The notes under the pieces: generated by a model
What the model was told of the DNA's origin: nothing
Seen by the model: only the letters and a program-made list of their open reading frames with translations
Database searches by the model: none
In this document: piece after piece, positions 1-11,709 of the stretch
How positions within the stretch are numbered: position 1 is the stretch's first letter
Layout: every line of letters begins with the position of its first letter
Position numbers and translations under genes: made by a program
Source: Cordilura impudica
Lineage: Eukaryota; Arthropoda; Insecta; Diptera; Scathophagidae
Assembly (NCBI GenBank): GCA_963682025.1
Contig: OY821517.1
Location: forward strand, 22,841,120-22,905,119
DNA: 64,000 bases
Direction: 5' to 3'

Positions 1-1941
1 TTATTTTAAATTTTAATTCTGATCCGGCCCGAAAATAAAATAAAAACCATTTAATAACTACAAAAATCCACTGTGCATCGCTGACGACAATGGACCATAT
101 TACTAAATACGAAAAATAATGTAAGAATTCATGTGTGCTTTTCGGCGCATATGAAAGAGTGTATCTTGTTTATTGTTGTTGAATGTAATTTTCTTTAACC
201 TTTTTTGTGGGCTTCAGTGCCAAACATATTTTTACATAATAAGTTTCCAGTAGAGTTGAGGTGGTAGGCCTGGCTGGTATTTTCTGTTATGTGAAATGAA
301 AATTCATTTATAATATGTTTGTACACAAATACCAACATACCACTTTATTAAAAATATTATGTACAATAACTATGAAGTACACATACAACAAGTATTTTTA
401 GTTAACAACATTTATGCGCCAAAATATGTGTGCAAATGAATGCTCTTGTCACTGGGTATAATTTTATACATACGGATGTGTGTTTGTGTGTGTGTATGTG
501 TGTGTTTATTATTATTTTACTATCTTTAAACAGAACTACTATCAAGAGCATGTTTGTGCATGTTCATATAGTTATTGTCTTTAACATTTCATAAGGATGT
601 TTTTTGTTCGTGGCAAATTGCTTCTTAATTGAAAATTTTAAAAAATTATTATGACCACAGTGTACACTGTACAGTATACAACATACAAACGAGTGCATAG
701 TTTCCAGGCTTACACAAGCGTCAACAAAAGTGTTTAAATTGATATTTATTTACGTTTGCATACTTAACATACGAGTATACTCAAACAGACCAATAATAAT
801 AGTGTAATTAAAATAATAATTATTGATTGACATGCGGTTTAAAATTTTCAGCATCACTTTGCATATATTTGCTTTGATATATTTAAAGTTTTCATATTGC
901 ATCGAACATTTAAGATAATAGCAAAAAAAAATAAAAATATTGCATACCACATTTTTTTTTAACAGCAGATCAAGTCGAACGAGAAACAAGCATTTAAAAA
1001 TAGTTCACGCACAGGAATTTAATTTACCACATTTTATATTATTTACTGTTATTTATATATACATATACATATATATATATACACATATATATAAATAAAG
1101 AATAACATGTAAGAAAGTTAAAATCAATCTAGGCCAACTATACGATACCCTACATAAAGCTCTTATAATACTTGCTTTCTTTGTGGGTTGGACTTTTCTT
1201 TGCTTGATTGAATGAAACAGCAACTGTGAGTGTGTGTTTTATGAGGCAACACGGAAATGATAATTGCCACTAAACTAATAAAGCCAATAACGTGCAATTT
1301 AAAAACAAGGTGGGCCCAAAATCACATGGGGCTTAAAAATTTCATAATTTTTCGTTCATACATTTTTTTAAAATTTTTTTCCGGATTATAAAACATACAA
1401 AATGGAAATTTTTACACTAAGTATGGAAAATAATGCTACTAAAATGCGCCTCAGTATTTTGTTGACACTGGTTTTTTCTTAACACCTTGCTGTACGCGAA
1501 TTAGTGCGAATTAAACGAGGTCTACCGGTTCGAGGCAAATCTCTTACGGTGCCATGTTGGTGATGATAATCAACTCTGCTTCAGAGGGCACAATTCTGGC
1601 CGTAATATGGCGACGATATGTTCTTTGCGTTAAAATAATTGATCGCTGATATAAATAATAAAATTCTATTATTCTGCAGAATATAATACTAAGAGTAATT
1701 TTACTCTGTCACAGCCAACGTTTTATGATTCATAGTTAATAGTAAAAATAAAGCGAGGTCTGACGATTGTCCGTCTTCTTTAAATAATAAACCAAAATAT
1801 GTAATTTCAATTGATTTTACTCGATATCGAATGCGACGATTTACCTCCTGGTTATCTGTTCAATTGTGAATCTCTCCATTATTTATTTTCCAACCGTTAT
1901 TTATATAATCTGACTAAAAAATAAATAAAAAAAATATATAA
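1..1941. other. A+T-rich non-coding DNA
   Basis: No gene is recognised here. The stretch holds a (GT)n run at about 478-506, a (TA/CATA)n run at about 1051-1097 and a slightly more G+C-rich patch at 1480-1690. The open frame at 750-989 (-) has no recognisable domain and biased low-complexity content, so it is not called. Confidence 0.6.
1480..1580 (-). pseudogene. Possible Tc1-like transposase relic
   Basis: Read on the minus strand, one frame gives HGTVRDLPRTGRPR, which resembles the linker after the paired-type HTH of Tc1 transposases (GSV-D-PRSGRPR). The surrounding frames are broken and no terminal repeats were found. It is a short fragment and could be chance. Confidence 0.3.
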
Positions 1942-2708
1942 ACAAGTAAGAAAATTATAGTCGGTCTAGACTGACTATGTGATACCCTATACCATGCGTT
2001 TAGAGACCCTATCTCATAGGCCCAACTAACTGGACATAGAAAATAAGCATAAACCAAATTTCAGTGGGATTTTTATTACTTTTTTGGCTGCAGATATGAA
2101 AAAGTTCATATCGGATGCTATATCTATATGGGGACTAGGCCCAAAAATGGACCGATCCTGACCATGTTTGGTAAGGTCTCTTGTATTTTACAAAAATATA
2201 TACAAACAAAATTTGAGAAGAATCAGTAAAATATTTTTGTTTTTTGATAGATTTAAGTGGAGATCGGGAAGCAGCTCTATATGGGTCCTATGACTAAGAG
2301 TTGTCCCATAGGGATCATTTTTAGACTACTCACTAACGGATGTAATAAGCGCATACAAACCCAATTTGAGTAAGATCTATATGACAATTTGGATCTTATG
2401 GCAATTTATGTCGATTTCATAGGAGTCATTTGTATGGGAGCCAGGTCTCAACATGGACCGATTCTCTCCAATTTCAATAGCGTTCATCGTATGGCCCATA
2501 AAAGCTTATATGCCAAATTTCATCAAAATTTATTCATATTGGCGACCTGCAGTTTGATTACAATGTTTACATGGACACACAGACGGTCGGATGGGCGGAC
2601 GGACGGACGGACATCGTTAAATCGAATCAGATAGTGATTCTGATTCGATCGGAATAATAAAGATGGGTCTAGGTCAAATATTTTTGGTAGTTACAAACAG
2701 CAGCAATA
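1942..2708 (+). mobile_element. Family A mini-me/HINE-like element, copy A1
   Basis: The copy begins ACAAGTAAGAAAATTATAG, followed by a palindromic hairpin (GTCGGTCTAGACYGAC) and the subterminal ATACCCTATACC. The body carries an ATATGAAAAAGTTCATAT hairpin, a (GGAC)n tetranucleotide run at about 2590-2612 beside a conserved TTTACATGGACACACAGACGG core, and an AATCAG..CTGATT hairpin. Whole copies elsewhere end in ATAGTGGTATAGGGTATAA, so the ATACCCTATACC/GGTATAGGGTAT pair forms 12-bp subterminal inverted repeats. The design matches what is known of dipteran mini-me elements and Helitron-related DINE-1/HINE repeats. The element encodes no protein. This copy lacks its 3' hairpin and meets copy A2 tail to tail. 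Confidence 0.85.
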
Positions 2709-2728
2709 AAAATTAATAATAATAATTT

Positions 2729-3440
2729 GTGCTGCTGTTTGTAACTATCAAAAATATTTGACTTAGACCCATCTTTTATTATACCGATCGACTCAGAAAC
2801 ACTTTCCGTCCGTCTGTGTGTCCATGTAAACCTTGTAATCAAACTACAAATCGCAAATATGAATATATTTTGATGAAATTTGGTATATAAGCTTTCATCA
2901 GCAATAGAATGAACGCTATTGAAATTGGTGAAATTCGGTCCATGTTGAGACCTAGTCCCCATAAAAATGACAGCTATGAAATCGACATAAATTACCATAA
3001 GTCAAATTGGGTTTGTACGTGTTTATTATATCCATTAATCAGTAGTCCAAAAATAATCCCTATAAGACAATTCTTAGTCATAGGCCCCATATAGAGCTGC
3101 TTCCCGATCTTCACTTAAATCTATCAAAGAACAAAAATATTGCATTGATTTTTCTCAAATTTTGTTTGTATATATTTTTGTATATATATAGTTTTTCAAA
3201 GTATAAGTGACTTTACCAAATATGGTCAGGATCGGTCCATTTTTCGACCTAGTCCCCATATAAATATAGTATCCGATATGAACTTTTTCATAACTGCAGC
3301 CAAAAAAATTAATAACAATGCCACTCAAATTTGGTTTATGCTTATTTTCTATATCAAATTAGTTGGACCGAAGAGATAGGGTCTCTAAACCATGGTATAG
3401 GGTTCGTATAGCCGGTCTGGACCGAATATAATTTATAACC
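2729..3440 (-). mobile_element. Family A element, copy A2
   Basis: Inverted relative to A1 and joined to it through about 20 bp of A+T-rich DNA. It lacks the 3' hairpin and has a degenerate 5' hairpin at about 3410-3427. It has the GACTCA form of the internal hairpin and a very short GTCC run (about 2804-2817). Confidence 0.8.
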
Positions 3441-4192
3441 TGTTTTTAATTGGAAATACTCTAGGATATTCACGGATATAAATTTTAAAGGGCATTTTTT
3501 ACATGGTATGTCCTTTGATTGACATATTATCCTTAGATAACAGGAATAAGTATTTAAACAAAATTTGTAAACATATATATTCATTAAAATTTTAAAGGCC
3601 TTTAAAAGGGACATAAGAGCTGGAAATGAAAAACTGAGAACGCAGTTTTATGTTGAACTTTAAACTTTACGCTAAAGCAATATATACAAATTTATTAAAC
3701 GCAATACTTAAAATAAATAAGAAATATAAAAAAGGTTAGGACTATTAATTTTGCGCATTCTCTGACACCCGTCAGTCTTTTAAAAAAACAGATCCTTTAG
3801 TACTCGTTTTTTTAAATATCATTTATTTTAAAAAGTACTTTAAAAAAAGGGTACTTTTTTAAAAAATACTCTCTTAAACTTTAAATTTAATTGCTAATCA
3901 AATTTCAAGTTTCAGTATCGGCAAAAGTTTTAAAGTTGTAGTCGTGCCCAGCATTGGTTTTAATATTGAGTTTCATATGCAGGTGAAGGGCACTTTTATT
4001 CGGGATAATGTTATGGTACGTGCAGTATAACGATACATACACACTCAATAAGCAAATAATACAAACACAATGACGTCAACAACAACAACAATTACAATTA
4101 CCACACTTTTTTTTATATATATATTTTTTTTTATTTTAATTTTTTTTTTTTAAGCCTAGTTCCGCGAAGCCGAGTGGCTTATCTGCAGATCA
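3441..4192. other. Non-coding gap
   Basis: A+T-rich DNA with homopolymer-rich stretches (about 3770-3880 and 4100-4155). No domain, RNA gene or repeat was recognised. The minus-strand open frame at 3354-3614 starts inside A2 and is not supported. Confidence 0.5.
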
Positions 4193-4471
4193 GTGCTGGG
4201 CACACACATATTATCACATATTGCGCTTGTGTGCGAAGCAGAAAAAAGCGGAGTTCAACTTGACACTCTCCTGTTGTACACTGCAAAAATTGTTCGATTA
4301 ACGAAAATAAAATAATTTTTTTTTAGTATTATATTTTAATTTCAATTGTTGTAATAATAATAATAAATAAAAAAAAATAAATAAAAAATATTTTAAAAAA
4401 TATATTAAAAAAAATAACAAAAAAAAAAAAAAAATAATAAAAATTAAAAATAATAATAATAAATAAAAAAA

Positions 4472-5228
4472 ACAAGTAAGAAAATTATAGTTGGTCTACC
4501 CCGACTATACGATATCCTATACCATGGTTTAGAGACCCTATCTCTTTGGTCTAACTGGATATAGAAAATAAACATAAACTAAATTTGAGTGGCATTTTTT
4601 AGCTGCAGATATGATAAAGTTGATATCGGATGCTATATTTATATGGGGGCTGGGTTGAAAAATGGACCGATCGTGACCATATTTGGTAAAGTCACTTATA
4701 TTATGAAAAATTATATACTAACCAAATTTGAGAAAAATCTGTGCAATATTTTTGTTTTTTGATAGATTTAAGTGAGATCGGGAAGCAGCTCTATAGGGAT
4801 TAAATTTGGATTACTGATTAATGGATATAATAAATACATACAAACCCAATTTGACTGAGATCTATATGATAATTTGGATCTTATGGCAATTTATGTCGAT
4901 TTCATAGGGGTCATTTGTGTGGGGGCTAGGTCTGAACATGGACCGATTCTCACCAATTTCAATAGCGTTCATCCTATGACTGATAGAGGCTTATATACCA
5001 AATTTCATCAAAATAAATTCATATTTGCGACCTGTAGTTTGATTACAAGGTTTACATGGACACACAGACGGACGGACGGACGGACGAACATTGCTAAATC
5101 GACTCAAAAAGTGATTCTGAGTCGTTCGGTATAATAAAAGATGGGTCTAGGTCAAATATTTTTGGTATGTAGTTACAAACAGCAGCACAAAGTCATTATA
5201 CCCAAACCACATAGTGGTATAGGGTATA
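4472..5228 (+). mobile_element. Family A element, copy A3 (whole, nested in hAT)
   Basis: A complete copy with 5' hairpin, (GGAC)n at about 5065-5087 and a 3' hairpin ending GGGTATAAA. It has the GACTCA/TGAGTC form of the internal hairpin. It sits in an (AAT)n/poly-A tract inside the hAT element. Confidence 0.88.
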
Positions 5229-5269
5229 AAAAGTTAACGTTCAGCTAACTCATCCAAATTTATTTCTCC

Positions 5270-6956
5270 TCTGTACTCTTTAATGCGTAATAGATCGGCT
5301 ATGTGCTTGTCAAAATAATTTCATTGCTGGAAAATGCCACCTCGCAGTTATATGTCGTGCCAAACATTGAGTACAGCTTGTACATTTCATTTTTAAAGTT
5401 TGGATATTTGTTATCATCGATGTACGTCCAAAACTTTTCTCCAGTTTCCAGAGGAATTTCAAAATCATCCCGTAATTTTTTAAGCTCTTCTTATAGCATG
5501 ACATCCTGTTCTTATATTTTACAAATAAGGGGATAATCATGTAATTCTTTCCAATACATTTTAAATCTTGAAACCTACCTTCATAATTCTTCTTTAGAGA
5601 CTCGACGATTTCGGCATAGTTTTGTAATTTAACATAACTCTTAATATTCTGAAAACATTGACGACGTTTTTTTTAGGTTGACAAAGTTATTACTTTGGAG
5701 TTGGTGGGTTAATAAAATCAATTTTCTATAAAAATGGTGTATTATGGTTGCTAATTGAAAATTTTTTATATTTTTGCCTTGAAGAGTTAAGTTAAGTTCG
5801 TTTAGTATTTCGGTGATATCGCATAAAAACGCCAAGTCTAATTGGAAGTCGGGGTCTTCCAGTGCACGAATAAGCTCTTCGGTGTCCTGTTTTGCTATTG
5901 TTTTTAAAAATATGACAGTTTCTTTTCTTAAATTAAAAAGTCGTTCTAAGCATTTGCCTCGACTAAGCCACCGAATTTCTGTATACAACAAAAGATCACC
6001 ATACTCTGAATGTAGATTTTCTAGAAAATCTTTAAATTTTCTATGAGTCAGTGTATTGTGTCCTCCTCTTATTTTGTTTATAATTTTAACAGCAATGTTC
6101 ATTGTGCTAGTCAAACTTAATTCTTTAGAGAAAAGGGCTTGCTGATGTATTACACAATGTACAGCTGGGCAATTGGTTTTTGTGCAAAAGACCCTTGTTT
6201 TTCCCTCTCATTACTTTAGCTCCATCCGTGCATATTGAACTTAGTTTTCTTTTGTCCACAATTGAAAAAACCGAGTCTATTGCGTCATACAAAACTTGAC
6301 CCGTAACATGACCATGAAGAGAAACTAAATCTAAAACTTCTTCAAAGCATATTAAATTTACATCTACCGTTTTAATGCAAATAATAAGCTGGCAAATATT
6401 ATTAATATCTGTGCTCTCGTCCAGCGAAATCGAAAAATATTTACAATTTTTTAGTATATATTTAGCTGCAGAATGGATAAATTGACTTATATCTTCTGTC
6501 CTACGTGTGACTGTACAAAGTGCCATAGCTTCTTGGCATTTTTCACCAAAACAATTTAGAACATCTAATGTAAGGTTCTGAAAAAAAATTCCATCATCAA
6601 ATGGGCGGCATTGCTTTGCTTAAGCCAAAGCTACGGCATACGATGCCTTTTTTAAAGGCAAATTATCAAGAGGACCATTACTTTTATCAACCATAGATTT
6701 TTGTTTATTTCATGATGAAGAATATTATTTTCATCAACCATGAATTTTTTAAAAAAAAAAGGGCTTTCAACTCCAAAACTTTTAATGTTCGATCACCCCC
6801 CATTAAATTATTAAAATTGCTATGGTTACCTAAGAAATGTCTTTTCAAACAAAATAAGTCATTGCGACTTATAATGCGATAAAAAATTATACATTGTGGG
6901 TCGCCATCGTTGTTTTCTAAAAAAAAGAAATCATTTTCCCATTTTTCATTAAACAT
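5270..6956 (-). pseudogene. hAT transposase pseudogene, GTF2IRD2-like
   Basis: Reading down from 6956, the pieces follow family order. First comes a BED-like zinc finger (NEKWENDFFF...PQCIIFYRIISR...LKRHFLGNH), in which the second Cys of the C-x2-C pair is now Phe. A linker at 6700-6530 has an in-frame TAA. The RNase H core contains FSISLDESTD and SSICTDGAKVMRG. A -HQQALFSKEL- segment is reached through a frameshift near 6165. Next is the TMNIAVKIINKIRGG...EIRWLSRGKCLERLF block at 6114-5900, and last the C-terminal dimerisation block FWTYIDDNKYPNFK...FGTTYNCEVAFSS at about 5450-5290, again out of frame. Family members are domesticated in mammals (GTF2IRD2, ZBED/FAM200). This copy is dead because of the stop, frameshifts and lost Cys. 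Confidence 0.85.
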
Positions 6957-7190
6957 TTTTTTATGTGTATTTTTTTAAATTTGCGCAGCGCGGTCTTGCT
7001 TGTTCAAATGCTGATGAGCAACTAATTTGATTTGATTTTTAAAAATGAGAACAAAGCACAGCCGAAAGTTGACGATCGAAAGCCATACGAAGAAGTTTAT
7101 AGTATACATGTGTCGACGTCGCGCAAACAGCATTATGATATGCACCACGCGTGGTGGAGAATTGAAAATGTGCCCAGCGCTGCTGCAGAT

Positions 7191-7429
7191 TCTAATTTTG
7201 GCAAATTTTTTTAGCGAGCACGCTACCTACTCACCTACCCGCAAAATAAAAAATATATAATAACAACAACAAGAACAACATAGAAAAATCTATTTTTTTC
7301 AAGAGTTATTTTACATTTTCATTGATATCTCGGGACCCATTGAACCGATATTAATAATTTTAAACAGGATGTCAGTAAACCATTTTCACTAAAAATCAGC
7401 AACCCATCTGACTTAATGAGGTCGTGGTC
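7191..7429. other. Short non-coding gap
   Basis: A+T-rich sequence between the hAT right flank and the family B fragment. Nothing was recognised. Confidence 0.4.
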
Positions 7430-7595
7430 ATAACTTCCAGAGGCGGACAGAAGGACATGGCTACATAAACTCCTCTTGTTAAATGGTTCAATATTATATA
7501 TATTTTATGGGATCCAGATTTTTTTCTAATTGTTACAAAAGGAATGACAAACTTATATATAAACCTCTGCACAAAGTAATTCACAACTTTTGAAC
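7430..7595 (+). mobile_element. Family B element fragment, copy B1 (3' part)
   Basis: It contains a degenerate GGCGGACAGAAGGACAT run, then TATATATTTTATGGG, then GTTACAAAAGGAATGACAAAC and CCTCTGCACA. These occur in the same order in the 3' half of copy B4 (61800-61958). The 5' half is missing. Confidence 0.6.
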
Positions 7596-7999
7596 CGCTC
7601 AACCGACCTTGGTCGTGATCATTATTTGAACAAACTGACAGATGACCCTCACTGGATTGAATCTGTTTGTGATAATCATGGATAGTATATATACTTTATG
7701 ATATAATCGATAACCAGATAACCAGGTATTAAGTTTTTTTGGCCAATATTGTATGAAATAACATAGAAAAAGTGTAAAAATTTGCATCTAACGCAAATTG
7801 TGTGTTGGGGGCCAATAGTAAAATTTTACAAGGAATTGTTTCTCAGAGTCACTTTAGTTCTGAGTCCTTTTTTGCTGGTCCCGACATCTTTTGATTTTCA
7901 TAAAATTTGATAGTCAATGATTTATTATTTTAGCAAAATCAATTTTATTTTGCGTTTTATCGCTATTTAAAGCTTGCTTTTTTCAACGAATTCTTTTTA
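7596..7999. other. Non-coding gap
   Basis: No supported feature. The open frame at 7599-7787 (-) has no domain and low-complexity composition. Confidence 0.4.
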
Positions 8000-8346
8000 A
8001 TGAGAATGGAAAACTATAATCGCATTTTGCAAAAGAATTTGCCTTTAGCTATCGCCCAAATTTCAGATAGACCTGAATATTCATCTTCCATCATGGCAAC
8101 GACCCCAAACATTCAGCGAAAATCGTCAAGGAATGGCTTAGTTCACAGGCGGTTGGGGTCATGGAGTAGCCAGCGCAGAGCCCTGATCTCAGCCCGATCG
8201 AAAATGTGTGGGCTTATTTAAAACGTCGGCCGGCAGAATACGAGGGCCCCAAGAGCATTACTGAGCTATGGGAGAGGGTACAGGCTGAATGGAAACAAAT
8301 TACTGTGACTTATGTACCAAATCTTTACAAATCCATTCCAAATTGA
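8000..8346 (+). pseudogene. Tc1-like transposase C-terminal fragment
   Basis: Segments match the DD34E catalytic core of Tc1 transposases: YNRILQKNLPLA, then FIFHHGNDPKHSAKIVKEWL with the second catalytic Asp, then PAQSPDLSPIENVWAYLKRR with the final Glu. The C-terminal tail (ITELWERVQAEWKQI) ends at a natural TGA near 8346. A frameshift lies between the first two blocks, near 8075-8085, and a TAG replaces the conserved Trp before PAQSPD at about 8166. The N-terminal HTH and first catalytic Asp are missing. Confidence 0.8.
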
Positions 8347-8486
8347 ATGGCTCAGTTGAAAATATTAAAGATATATTGGATAAACTATTAAATTTAGATC
8401 CACAGAAACTTGGTGCAAAAGTGAGGCAATGCCCCGAATTAAGCAATTGTTAATTTGTTAGATACCTAAGTTATGAATTCATTTTT

Positions 8487-9052
8487 TATACCCTATACCA
8501 CTATGTGGTTTGGGTATAATGAGTTTGTGCTGCTGTTTGTAACAACCAAAAATATTTGACCTACACCCATCTTTAATTATACCGATCGAATCAGAATCAC
8601 TATCTGATTCGATTTAACGATGTCCGTCCGTCCGTCCGTCCGTCTGTGTGTCCATGTAAAGCTTGTAATCAAACTGCAGATCGCAAATATGAATATACTT
8701 TGATGAAATTTGGCATTTGATCTTCTATCGGCCATGGGATGAACGCTATTGAAATTGGTGAGAATCGGTCCATGTTCAGACCTAGCCCCCATACAAATGA
8801 CCCCTATGAAATCAACATATATTGCCATAAGACCCAAATTATCATACAAATCTTAATCAAATAGGGTTTGTATGTATATATTACATCCATTAATCAGTAG
8901 TCCAAAAATGATCCCTATTGGACAACTCTTAGTCATAGGCCCCATATAGAGCTGCTTCCCGATCTTCACTTAAATCTATCAATAAACAAAAATATTGCAC
9001 GGATTCCTTTCAAATTTGGTTTGTATATATTTTTTCAAAGTATAAGTGACTT
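8487..9052 (-). mobile_element. Family A element, copy A4 (5'-truncated)
   Basis: It begins with the 3' hairpin (TTATACCCTATACCACTATG) and stops abruptly in the AAGTATAAGTGACTT segment, where copy A5 begins. It has the AATCAG form of the internal hairpin and a GTCC run at about 8623-8644. Confidence 0.85.
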
Positions 9053-9733
9053 ACCGATCGACTCAGAATCACTTTTTGAGTTGAAATAGCAATTTCCGTC
9101 CGTCCGTCCGTCCGTCCGTCCGTCTGTGTGTCCATGTAAAGCTTGTAATCAAACTACAGGATATAAGCTTACAGCGGCCATGGGATGAATACTGTTGAAA
9201 CTGGTGAGAATCGGTCCATGTTGAGACCTAGACCCCATACAAATGACCCCTATGAAATCGACATAAATTGCCATAAGTTCCAAATTATCATATAGATCTC
9301 AGTCAAATTGGGTTTGTATGTGTTTAATACATCCATTAATCAGTAGTTCAAAAATACTCCCTACAGGAAAATTCTTAGTCATAGGCCCCATATAGAGCTG
9401 CTTCCCGATCTTCACTTAAATCTATCAAAAAACAAAAATATTGCACAGATTTTTCTCAAATTTGGTTTGTATGTATATATTTTTTCAAAGTATAAGTGAC
9501 TTTACCAAATATGGTCAGGATCGGTCCATTTTTCGACCTAGTCCCCATTTAAATATAGTATCCGATATAAACTTTTTCATATCTGCAGCGAAAAAAATTA
9601 ATAAAAATGCCACTCAAGTTTGGTTTATGCATATTTGCTATATCCAATTAGTTGGACTGAAGAGATAGGGTCTCTTAACCATGGTATAGGGTATCGTATA
9701 GTCGGGCTAGACCGACTATAATTTTCTTACTTG
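9053..9733 (-). mobile_element. Family A element, copy A5 (3'-truncated)
   Basis: It starts at the ACCGATCGACTCA hairpin, without the 3' terminus, and runs to a normal 5' end (CTTACTTG). The GTCC run is at about 9096-9124. A short deletion follows ATCAAACTACAGG. Confidence 0.85.
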
Positions 9734-9774
9734 CTTTTTTTATTGTTTTTTTTTTCTTTTTTAGGGATTGATAT

Positions 9775-10513
9775 TTATACCCTATACCACTACGTGGTTT
9801 GGGTATAATGACTTAGTGCTGCTGTTTGTAACAACCAAAAATATTTGACCTACACTCACCTTTAATTATACCGATCGAATCAGAATCACTATCTGATTCG
9901 TTTTATCGATGTCCGTCCGTCCGTCCGTCCGTCCGTCCGTCCGTCTGTGTGTCCATGTAAAGCTTGTAATCAAACTGCAGGTCGCAAATATGAATATATT
10001 TTAATGAAATTTGGTATTTGATCTTTTATCGGCCATGGGATGAACGCTATTGAAATTGGCGAGAATCGGTCCATGTTCAGACCTAGCCCCCATACAAATG
10101 ACCCCTATGAAATCATCATTAATCAGTAGTGCAAAAATGATCCCTATTGGACAACTCTTAGTCATAGGCCCCATATAGAGTTGCTTCCCGATCTTCACTT
10201 AAATCTATTAAAAAACAAAAATATTGCACTGATTCATCTCAAATTTTGTCTGTATATATTTTCGCAAAATCCAAGAGACTTTACCAACCATGGTCAGGAT
10301 TGGTCCATTTTTGGACCTAGTCCCCATATAGACATAGCTTCCGATGTGAACTTTTTCATATCTGTAGCCGAAAAAATTAATAAAAATCCTACTCAAATTT
10401 GGTTTATGCTTATTTTCTATATCCAGTTAGTTGGGCCTGAGAGATAGGGTCTCTAAACCATTGTATAGGGTATCGTATAGTCGGTCTGGGCCGACTATAA
10501 TTTTCTTACTTGT
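9775..10513 (-). mobile_element. Family A element, copy A6
   Basis: Both ends are present. The GTCC run is long (about 9911-9946). A deletion removes most of the segment between GAAATC and ATTAATCAG near 10112. The 5' hairpin reads GTCGGTCTGGGCCGAC. Confidence 0.87.
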
Positions 10514-10619
10514 TATTTATGCAAATAGTTTTTAATTTGTTTAATAAATACCATTCAAAAAAATATAGTTGATCTTTTTTTTCAAACATTGCCTCACTTT
10601 TGCACCAAACTGTATTTAA

Positions 10620-10830
10620 TGTTTTGTGGAAAAATTGCAATATGGAAGAATCCTCAATAATACAATGATGCCTTATGTTGACCAGAATATGCAAGATAAT
10701 GATCCAAAGCACACGGCTCTACACGTCAAGCAATGGTTTATAAACTATTCGGTTAAAGTTATTGATTGCCCTTCATACTATTCTACTCTCAACCCGATCG
10801 CAAATTTATAGCAACGTGTAAAAATAGAAG
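10620..10830 (+). pseudogene. Tc1/mariner transposase fragment with lost catalytic Glu
   Basis: The frame reads MQDNDPKHTALHVKQWF, which holds the second catalytic Asp, and then PSYYSTLNPIANL. In active relatives the last block is SPDLNPIENL, so the catalytic Glu has become Ala and the preceding PD is lost. About 60 codons are present and the N-terminal half is missing. Confidence 0.75.
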
Positions 10831-10996
10831 TTAGCTTGTTAGCAATTATGATAGTCTCTACACCAATACAAATGACTTCCCAATTCCAAACGGAATATGT
10901 GAAAATTTGGTGGCTTCATTGTTTCGCAGAGGTAAAGCAGTTACCGATAACAAAATTGTTTTTAAACTCTTTCTTTTAACTCATACTCTCCGTCTA

Positions 10997-11020
10997 TCTG
11001 TCTGTCTGTCTGTCTGTCTG
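10997..11020 (+). repeat. (TCTG)n microsatellite
   Basis: Six TCTG units immediately upstream of the minisatellite. Confidence 0.9.
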
Positions 11021-11030
11021 CCATGGGTGG

Positions 11031-11709
11031 ACCCAATTCCCCCTCATCCAATTGATCTGAAACTTGGCCCATAATCTTGCCGTGACTAAAGATTAATTTT
11101 GGGGTAGTCACGCACAGTCACGCGTGGTCACGCACAGTCACGGATTGATCTAAATGTCATTTCGTCTCATCAGATCGATCTTAAACTTAATCCATACACC
11201 TGCTGTGAAAAAAGATTAACTTTGACTTAGTCACGCACAGTCATGCGTGGTTACGCAAGTCACGGAGTGATCTAAATGTCATTTCCCCTCATCCGATCGA
11301 TTTCAAACTTGATCCATACACTTGCTGTGAAAAAAAGATTAACTTTGATTAAGTCACGCGCAGTCACGCATGGTCGCGCACAGTCACGCAGTGATCTAAA
11401 TGTCATTTTCCCTTATCCGACCGATCTGAAACTTGGTCGATATACTTGCTGTAAAGAAAGGTCAACTTCGACATAGTCACGCGCAGTCACGTATGGTCAC
11501 GCACAGTCACGGAGTGATTTAAAACCCATTTTTCCTTATCAATCGATCTAAAATTTGGTCGATAGACTTGCTGTGAAAAAAGATTAACTTTGACGTAGTC
11601 ACGCACAGTCACGGAGAGATTAAAACCCCAATTCCCCTCATCCGATGGATCCGAAACTTTGTCCATAGACTTCTTGTGGCCAAAGATTAATTTTAAGATT
11701 TCTATGGGT
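11031..11709 (+). repeat. Minisatellite of about 124-bp units
   Basis: Six head-to-tail units start near 11031, 11159, 11281, 11405, 11528 and 11631. Each opens with a CCCCTCATCCGATCGATCTG-like block, then a TTGCTGTGAAAAAAGATTAAC-like block, then a G+C-rich tail of repeated GTCACGCACAGTCACG motifs. Units 5 and 6 are shortened. It is markedly more G+C-rich than its surroundings. No coding potential is recognised. Confidence 0.88.

Larger units (their letters stand above)
4201..7182 (-). mobile_element. hAT transposon (GTF2IRD2-like lineage) with 8-bp target duplication
   Basis: The left end starts CAGTGCTGGGCACA and the right end, read inward, is CAGCGCTGGGCACA, giving 14-bp terminal inverted repeats with one mismatch. 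Both ends are flanked by the same octamer CTGCAGAT (4193-4200 and 7183-7190). An 8-bp duplication and a CAG-N-G start are standard for the hAT superfamily. The element carries a broken minus-strand transposase gene (about 5270-6956). A family A copy (4472-5228) is nested in its left part, so hAT insertion came first. Without the nested copy the element is about 2.2 kb. Confidence 0.85.
8404..10611. mobile_element. Tc1-type inverted-repeat element interrupted by family A copies
   Basis: The sequence TTGGTGCAAAAGTGAGGCAA lies near 8410-8430 and in inverted form near 10589-10608. The outer end of the latter reads CAGTTTGGTGC next to a TA, as expected of a Tc1 terminus. Only about 150 bp of interior remain once the A4-A6 block is removed, so this was probably a short non-autonomous (MITE-like) Tc1 derivative. 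The left end lacks a clear TA. Confidence 0.5.

Noticed and set aside
9096..9124. Regular GTCC runs as possible CRISPR-like repeats
   Set aside because: They are uninterrupted tetranucleotide microsatellites inside family A copies, in an animal genome, with no spacers.
11031..11709. Minisatellite as a CRISPR array
   Set aside because: Units are adjacent, diverged along their whole length and have no unique spacers.
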